Assembly: GCA_964538225.1 (NCBI GenBank)
Contig: CAZIDW010000020.1
Coordinates: 1 to 17,900, forward strand
Direction: 5' to 3'
Length of the DNA: 17,900 nt
Origin: JAFGCR01 sp964538225
Lineage (GTDB): Bacteria; Patescibacteriota; Gracilibacteria; UM-FILTER-43-11
The position numbers were made by a program, and so were the translations under genes. Shown here one piece after another: positions 13,999-17,900 of this stretch. Within the stretch, counting starts at the first letter, position 1, and each line of letters begins with the position of its first letter. The notes under the pieces were generated by a model that made no database searches, was not told the origin of the DNA, and saw nothing but the letters and a program-made list of their open reading frames with translations.

Positions 13999-14583
13999 GA
14001 AATGGAATATTCAGACGATGAAATACTTGAAAGCGTACCAACATCTGAGGAAGGAGGAACTGAATCCAAGGCAATAACGGTCGACAGCCCTTCCCAATGC
14101 ACTTATAAAACCGTTGAAGGTGAGCAAGTCCTGCCGTTCAACTGCCTGTTTTTAGAGGAACCCATCGGCGGGAAGCCGGGATACGACCTTTTTCTGGAGC
14201 GCTGCACCACTACAGATGGGCAGACTGAATGTACACTGGAGCTTTGGAAAGGAGGTTCAATCCAGCCTACTGCCGATAAACAGACGGTCCGCGGGCCTAT
14301 TCAGGCGATACTAACCTTTGAACCCGATAAGCCCTATCAGGGCCCGTTCGGCCTGCTTTATAATTATCTGGGCCTGATCTACGCGTACATGTCCGGTCTG
14401 ATCATCGCGGTCGGTATCCTGTTTGTAGTGGTGGGGGGTATCCAGATGACCACGGCCGGCGGGGACACAGGTAAGTTTGACGCGGGCAAAAGCCGGATCA
14501 CCAAGGCCATCGTGGGCATCATCCTCTGGTTCACTGCCTCGCTTATCCTTTACACGATTAACCCGACGTTCTTTGCATTCTGA
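13915..14583 (+). CDS. Two-helix T4SS pilin-like membrane protein 2 with four-cysteine ectodomain
   Basis: A 222-residue exported membrane protein. The signal peptide runs to about residue 28 (IYA). The exported domain (about 29-145) has exactly four cysteines (62, 77, 97, 106), enough for two disulfides. Two C-terminal helices (about 153-178 and 196-214) carry the shared module, including VVGGIQMTTAGGDTGKFDAGK and KAIVGI. It starts inside the end of the previous gene (ATGCTTAA, 8-base overlap), implying coupling. The first 130 or so bases are much more AT-rich than the rest of the gene, and the signal-peptide segment is bounded by 10-base direct repeats, so the N-terminus may have a separate origin. 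The ectodomain itself is not recognised. Confidence 0.7.
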   Translation: MLKKNNKILVIGFTIIFSLLFFVTNIYAEMEYSDDEILESVPTSEEGGTESKAITVDSPSQCTYKTVEGEQVLPFNCLFLEEPIGGKPGYDLFLERCTTTDGQTECTLELWKGGSIQPTADKQTVRGPIQAILTFEPDKPYQGPFGLLYNYLGLIYAYMSGLIIAVGILFVVVGGIQMTTAGGDTGKFDAGKSRITKAIVGIILWFTASLILYTINPTFFAF

Positions 14584-14676
14584 TTTCTAATTGATATATC
14601 TGATTGACAGCTGGCGGATATCCAATGGACATCGATTAGCAGTCAATTAGCAATCTATTAGAAATCAATTAGAAAC
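14584..14676. repeat. 11-base tandem repeats inside a 12-base inverted repeat before pilin-like gene 3
   Basis: Four degenerate 11-mers beginning ATTAG run without gaps from 14635 to the ATG at 14677: ATTAGCAGTCA, ATTAGCAATCT, ATTAGAAATCA and the truncated ATTAGAAAC. The last units (ATCAATTAGAAA, 14664-14675) pair perfectly with TTTCTAATTGAT (14584-14595). ATTGAC/GTCAAT add an inner pairing. The spacer has no convincing promoter; TTGACA at 14604-14609 lacks a good -10. Confidence 0.75.
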
Positions 14677-15084
14677 ATGGACAAACTAAACTATTTAATC
14701 ATCACAGCCATAATCTCAGTATGCCAAATCCCTTCTGTTTTAGCCCAGGGGGGCGGGCGCGATGACGTCAAACTCACCGAACCGGTGGGCGGGGATATCC
14801 TGCCGGGCAGCCAATCGCTTCAGGGGGAGGTGGAGACCAGCCTTATTTTCAGTAAGGTCATCCCGTTCGCTATCCAGTTTTTAATCGGCCTGGCCGTGGC
14901 GCTTTCCGTGGTGGCGCTGATCATCGGCGGGTATCAGTTTATGACCGCGTACGGCAATGAGGAAAAACACAAGAACGCGCAGAAAACCATCACCTATGCC
15001 CTAATCGGTTTGGTGCTGGCCATCACGGCCTACGGCATCGTCAGTATCATTACCACGATTCAATTCGGCAGTCCAGCAACATGA
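14677..15084 (+). CDS. Two-helix T4SS pilin-like membrane protein 3
   Basis: A 135-residue exported membrane protein: signal peptide to about 23 (VLA), a short Gly-rich exported stretch of about 40 residues, then two helices (about 63-88 and 105-127). The loop reads MTAYGNEEKHKNAQKTI and helix 2 starts YALIGLVLAITAYGIV, the clearest version of the motif shared by all five proteins (GG-x3-T-x2-G-N-x-E, K, A-I-G, A-Y). This compact form is closest to a classic VirB2/TrbC pilin subunit. The ATG follows directly on a tandem repeat rather than a ribosome binding site. The final bases overlap the next gene by ATGA. Confidence 0.75.
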   Translation: MDKLNYLIITAIISVCQIPSVLAQGGGRDDVKLTEPVGGDILPGSQSLQGEVETSLIFSKVIPFAIQFLIGLAVALSVVALIIGGYQFMTAYGNEEKHKNAQKTITYALIGLVLAITAYGIVSIITTIQFGSPAT

Positions 15085-15728
15085 TCACCTTTCTTAAACA
15101 ATCCGGCCTCATTCTTCTTATCCTCACTTTTTTGTGTCCGTTTGTGCATGCGGATGACCGCGGGGATCTGAAAAAAAGCATGAAAAGCCTGCAGAACGAG
15201 GTGCAGGCCAGTTACGACGCGCTGGTCCTGCGCATCGACCGTATGGATCCCAGCAACCCAAAAAAAGACGGAGTGGAAGTCTACCGCAAAGACGCCAAAG
15301 AGGCTGTGGAACGGTTCACGGATTTAGATCCGGACAGCCACATCACGGAAGCCCTGCAGATTAGCCGTACATTTGAAAGAAGGGAGGGCGAAGCCAGGGC
15401 CGCGCTCAGCGAGGCCGGCGTCTATCTTGTCCGGCCGGTCATGCCCGGCGCGGAAAAAGTTACAGGGGAAGGAACCGTGCCGCAGGGGGATATTGTTAAA
15501 GACATCATTCCGCAATTCATCCGTCTGCTGTTCCGGTTTGCCTGGCTGGCGGTATTCATCGCGTTTGTGGTCTCCGGAGTGATGTTTGTAACGGCCTTCG
15601 GCAACGACGAGCGCCTGAACCGCGCCAAAAGCATGCTTTATTACACCCTGATTGGTTTCGCGTTCGTGACCCTGGCATTCGCCATCGTGAAGGCGGTGAC
15701 GGATATTGATTTTTTTGGCTTTATTTAA
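15081..15728 (+). CDS. Two-helix T4SS pilin-like membrane protein 4 with helical ectodomain
   Basis: A 215-residue exported membrane protein. After a signal peptide (to about 24, VHA) comes a charged, predicted helical domain (about 26-115) rich in Lys, Glu, Asp and Arg and without cysteines after the signal peptide, then the two-helix module (about 147-171 and 185-207) with VTAFGNDERLNRAKSML between the helices. It overlaps the previous gene by four bases (ATGA) and shares one base with the next (TAATG), a typical translationally coupled operon. The long ectodomain makes a pure pilus-shaft subunit less likely than a minor or adaptor subunit. The ectodomain was not recognised. Confidence 0.7.
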   Translation: MITFLKQSGLILLILTFLCPFVHADDRGDLKKSMKSLQNEVQASYDALVLRIDRMDPSNPKKDGVEVYRKDAKEAVERFTDLDPDSHITEALQISRTFERREGEARAALSEAGVYLVRPVMPGAEKVTGEGTVPQGDIVKDIIPQFIRLLFRFAWLAVFIAFVVSGVMFVTAFGNDERLNRAKSMLYYTLIGFAFVTLAFAIVKAVTDIDFFGFI

Positions 15729-16141
15729 TGATTATGAAACGACTCGCTCAAATCATCTTAGGCTCTCTTCTCTTATTCACCTTCCATATGCGGGAAGCGC
15801 TTGGGGTCGGTATCAAAGATTTTCAGGAGACCAATGAACCGTTCGAGGTCCTGCGGCCGGAAAATCTGCCCGGCACCAAGGATGTGAGCGGCGGGGCGGA
15901 GACGACCATTAACGAGATCCTGCAGTTCGCCATCAACCTCATCCTGTACGCCTCCGGGAGCGTAGCCGTGTTCTTTCTGGTGCTGGGGGGTGTGCGTTAT
16001 ATCACCTCGTTCGGTAACCAGGAAATGATGGACGCGGCCAAGAAGACCATCAAATATGCAATAATCGGTTTACTGGCCGTCATCCTGGCGTATGTGGTGG
16101 TGACCAATGTCGTGGATCTGATCTACCGGGCGACTACTTGA
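15728..16141 (+). CDS. Two-helix T4SS pilin-like membrane protein 5
   Basis: A 137-residue exported membrane protein closing the cluster. The N-terminal hydrophobic signal (about 5-20) is followed by a short exported part (about 27-65), then two helices (about 69-91 and 108-129). The loop reads ITSFGNQEMMDAAKKTIK and helix 2 begins YAIIGLLAVILAYVVV, matching proteins 3 and 4. The start shares an A with the previous stop (TAATG); an in-frame ATG at 15734 is an alternative. No clear terminator follows, only the repeat spacer with a CCCCGC hairpin. Confidence 0.7.
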   Translation: MIMKRLAQIILGSLLLFTFHMREALGVGIKDFQETNEPFEVLRPENLPGTKDVSGGAETTINEILQFAINLILYASGSVAVFFLVLGGVRYITSFGNQEMMDAAKKTIKYAIIGLLAVILAYVVVTNVVDLIYRATT

Positions 16142-16148
16142 TTTTTTG

Positions 16149-16243
16149 GTAATTTGTAACTTGTGATCTACCCCGCTTCGCGGGGCGTAATTTGAATATT
16201 TTATTAAAATTACGAGTTACAAATTACGAATTACAAGTTACAA
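16149..16243. repeat. Nested inverted and 14-base tandem repeats between pilin cluster and metG
   Basis: GTAATTTGTAAC (16149-16160) pairs perfectly with GTTACAAATTAC (16216-16227), and TTGTAACTTGT (16154-16164) with ACAAGTTACAA (16233-16243), two alternative foldbacks. The right arm consists of tandem 14-mers ATTACGAGTTACAA (16209-16222) and ATTACGAATTACAA (16223-16236) plus half a unit. A tight hairpin CCCCGC/GCGGGG (16171-16185) sits inside. No T-run follows it, so termination is doubtful. Confidence 0.75.
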
Positions 16244-16278
16244 TGGTTATTGTTATTTCGTTGTCATGTATTTTCGTT

Positions 16279-17796
16279 ATGAATAAATTCTATACTTCCA
16301 CCGCCATCGCCTATGTGAACGCGGCGCCCCATCTGGGCCACGCCCTGGAATTCATCCTGACCGATACCATCGCCCGCTATAAACGCCTGATGGGTTATGA
16401 CACGTTTTTTCTCACCGGCACGGATGAACACGGAGTAAAGATTTACAACGCGGCCCGCAAAGCCGGCATGGGTGATGTGCAGGCATTTGTTGATAAAAAC
16501 GCGGCGAAATTTAAGGATCTGACGTGTCTTCTTGCCCTTTCCAATGATGATTTTATCCGCACCAGCGACCGTGAGCGCCATTGGCCGGCCTGCCAGAAGC
16601 TATGGAAAAAACTGGTGGAGGCGGGAGATATCTACGAGCAGGAATATGAAGGCCTTTATTGTGAAGGATGCGAGGCGTTTATGGCCCCCCGTGACCTGGC
16701 GGACGGAAATTGCCCCATTCATCAGCGTCCGCCCACGTCGTTAAAAGAAAAAAATTATTTTTTCCGGCTGTCTAAATACAGCGACCGGATCGGCCAGCTG
16801 ATCGAATCCGATGAACTGCGCATCGTGCCGGTGTCCCGTAAGCCAGAGATCCTGAATATGATAAAAGAAGGCCTGCATGATGTGAGTTTTTCCCGTCCGC
16901 GGGAAGTGCTCCCCTGGGGGGTAGAGGTGCCCGGCGACCCGCATCAGGTGATGTATGTGTGGTGCGACGCGCTCACGAACTATATCTCCGCGCTGGGGTA
17001 CGCAGAGGAATCAAAGACCTTTAAAAAATACTGGCCCTGTGATCTGCATGTCATCGGCAAGGATATCGTCCGCTTCCATGCCGGCATCTGGATCGGGATG
17101 CTGCTTTCCGCAGGAGTAAAGCCCCCTGAAGCCATATTGGTTCATGGCTTTGTGACGCATAACGGTGAGAAGATGAGTAAAACACTGGGGAATGTGGTGG
17201 ATCCGATAAAAATAACCGATCAATACGGGGAGGATGCCCTGCGTTATTATCTATTACGGGAAATCCCGAGCGGAAGGGACGGGGATTTTAATGATAAACT
17301 TTTTGCTGAACGCTATAACTCCGATCTTGCCAATAATCTGGGCAACCTGGTCAACCGTATCCATACCCTGATAAGCCGGAATGGCATTAAGGATTTTACC
17401 TTTGACCGGTTTGCCGATACTTACAGAAAAAAAACGGATGAAACATGGAAAAAGTATGTTTCCGATATGGATTCCTTTAATGTACATGAAGCGATTTTTC
17501 ATGTATGGCGGCTGATTGATTTTGCCAATAAGATGATGGAGAAGGAAAGACCCTGGAGCCTGCTTAAAGAGAATCCGGAAAAAGCCAAAGCGGTCCTTTC
17601 CAACCTGCTGGAAGTCATCCGGCATATCAGCATTATGATCACCCCCCTTATCCCGAAAAGCGCGGCGCTCATTCGCCGCCAGATCGGCCTGCCGCCCCAG
17701 GTGGACCGTAAAAAGGAAAAAGGCTGGGGAGGGTTGCCCCATTGGGAAAGTTTAGGTGAAGGGGTGATCGTCTTTCCCCGGATAGAAACCGATTAA
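16279..17796 (+). CDS. metG: Methionyl-tRNA synthetase, short form
   Basis: Charges tRNA-Met with methionine. The HIGH signature appears as PHLGH (17-21) and KMSKS as KMSKT (298-302). The connective region has a CxxC (Cys128, Cys131) and a CxxH (Cys145, His148), a likely zinc site. An anticodon-binding helical domain follows (about 360-470) and the protein ends FPRIE. At 505 residues it lacks the C-terminal tRNA-binding/dimerisation extension of longer MetG proteins. I chose the ATG at 16279 because MNKFYTSTAIAYVNAAPHLGHA is the standard family beginning; the frame stays open back to 16192, but that part translates the upstream repeats. No Shine-Dalgarno is visible. The nearest upstream gene ends at 16141. 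Confidence 0.94.
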   Translation: MNKFYTSTAIAYVNAAPHLGHALEFILTDTIARYKRLMGYDTFFLTGTDEHGVKIYNAARKAGMGDVQAFVDKNAAKFKDLTCLLALSNDDFIRTSDRERHWPACQKLWKKLVEAGDIYEQEYEGLYCEGCEAFMAPRDLADGNCPIHQRPPTSLKEKNYFFRLSKYSDRIGQLIESDELRIVPVSRKPEILNMIKEGLHDVSFSRPREVLPWGVEVPGDPHQVMYVWCDALTNYISALGYAEESKTFKKYWPCDLHVIGKDIVRFHAGIWIGMLLSAGVKPPEAILVHGFVTHNGEKMSKTLGNVVDPIKITDQYGEDALRYYLLREIPSGRDGDFNDKLFAERYNSDLANNLGNLVNRIHTLISRNGIKDFTFDRFADTYRKKTDETWKKYVSDMDSFNVHEAIFHVWRLIDFANKMMEKERPWSLLKENPEKAKAVLSNLLEVIRHISIMITPLIPKSAALIRRQIGLPPQVDRKKEKGWGGLPHWESLGEGVIVFPRIETD

Positions 17797-17798
17797 TA

Positions 17799-17819
17799 TT
17801 TCTGATTTCTGATTTGAGA
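17799..17819. repeat. Third copy of the 14-base word, after metG
   Basis: TTTCTGATTTGAGA (17806-17819) is identical to the two copies after recF and is preceded by a half unit TTTCTGA (17799-17805). It begins three bases after the metG stop codon. Confidence 0.9.
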
Positions 17820-17848
17820 TTTACGATTTTTTAAAAAATGTTTATACT
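17820..17848 (+). promoter_or_regulatory. Candidate rightward promoter leaving the window
   Basis: TTTACG (17820-17825, 4/6 match) and TATACT (17843-17848, 5/6 match) are 17 bases apart. Transcription would begin near 17855 and leave at the right edge. The remaining 45 bases contain no start codon followed by a useful frame; TGTTT/AAACA can form a small hairpin there. Confidence 0.45.
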
Positions 17849-17900
17849 AAAAAGACCCCAGTTTTTTGATCGTGTTTTCAGGAAACAATAAAAGCTGATC

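Noticed and set aside
14604..14609. TTGACA considered as the -35 of a promoter for pilin-like gene 3
   Set aside because: No -10-like hexamer is found at 16-18 bases downstream.
16171..16185. CCCCGC/GCGGGG hairpin considered as terminator of the pilin cluster
   Set aside because: No T-run follows the stem on the plus strand; it is kept only as part of the repeat spacer.

Overview
The window looks like a chromosome piece from a Candidate Phyla Radiation (Patescibacteria) bacterium, probably a Parcubacteria-type lineage. That is an inference from gene content: a run of short two-helix pilin-like membrane proteins, an SLH-domain LytM peptidase, a GxxExxY protein, a short methionyl-tRNA synthetase and a four-S1-domain ribosomal protein S1. 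None of the start codons I inspected has a convincing Shine-Dalgarno sequence. Most coding sequence has roughly balanced base composition, while spacers and two inserted genes (8020-8721 and 11783-12223) are clearly AT-rich. No rRNA, tRNA or CRISPR array was recognised.

Layout, left to right. Positions 1-223 hold a strong leftward promoter and a cluster of GC-rich hairpins that includes the ppsA terminator. Two leftward genes follow: phosphoenolpyruvate synthase (224-2641) and a membrane-anchored M23 peptidase with three SLH repeats (2771-4954). A compact divergent promoter region (4955-5083) separates them from rightward recF (5084-6178). A 347-bp repeat-filled gap leads to rpsA (6526-7890). 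Two identical-length 19-bp palindromes then precede an AT-rich ORF6C-type phage regulator gene (8020-8721). This overlaps by one base a UvrD helicase fused to a RecB/Cas4-type iron-sulfur nuclease (8721-11672). A GxxExxY nuclease-like gene with a near-consensus promoter (11783-12223) and rmuC (12281-13444) follow. Next comes a cluster of five tandem pilin-like genes (13503-16141), and metG (16279-17796) closes the window.

Two themes stand out. First, 8020-13444 is a DNA-processing block: a phage-type regulator, a helicase-nuclease, and two more proteins with PD-(D/E)XK-like motifs, with recF upstream. Second, the five pilin-like genes share a two-helix C-terminal module but carry unrelated exported segments, as expected for subunits or minor components of one surface or secretion apparatus. 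A link between the two blocks, such as DNA uptake or processing, is only a hypothesis.

The spacers contain degenerate AT-rich words arranged as nested inverted and tandem repeats. One identical 14-mer follows both recF and metG, and related words appear inside the coding sequence of the helicase-nuclease at its interdomain linker.
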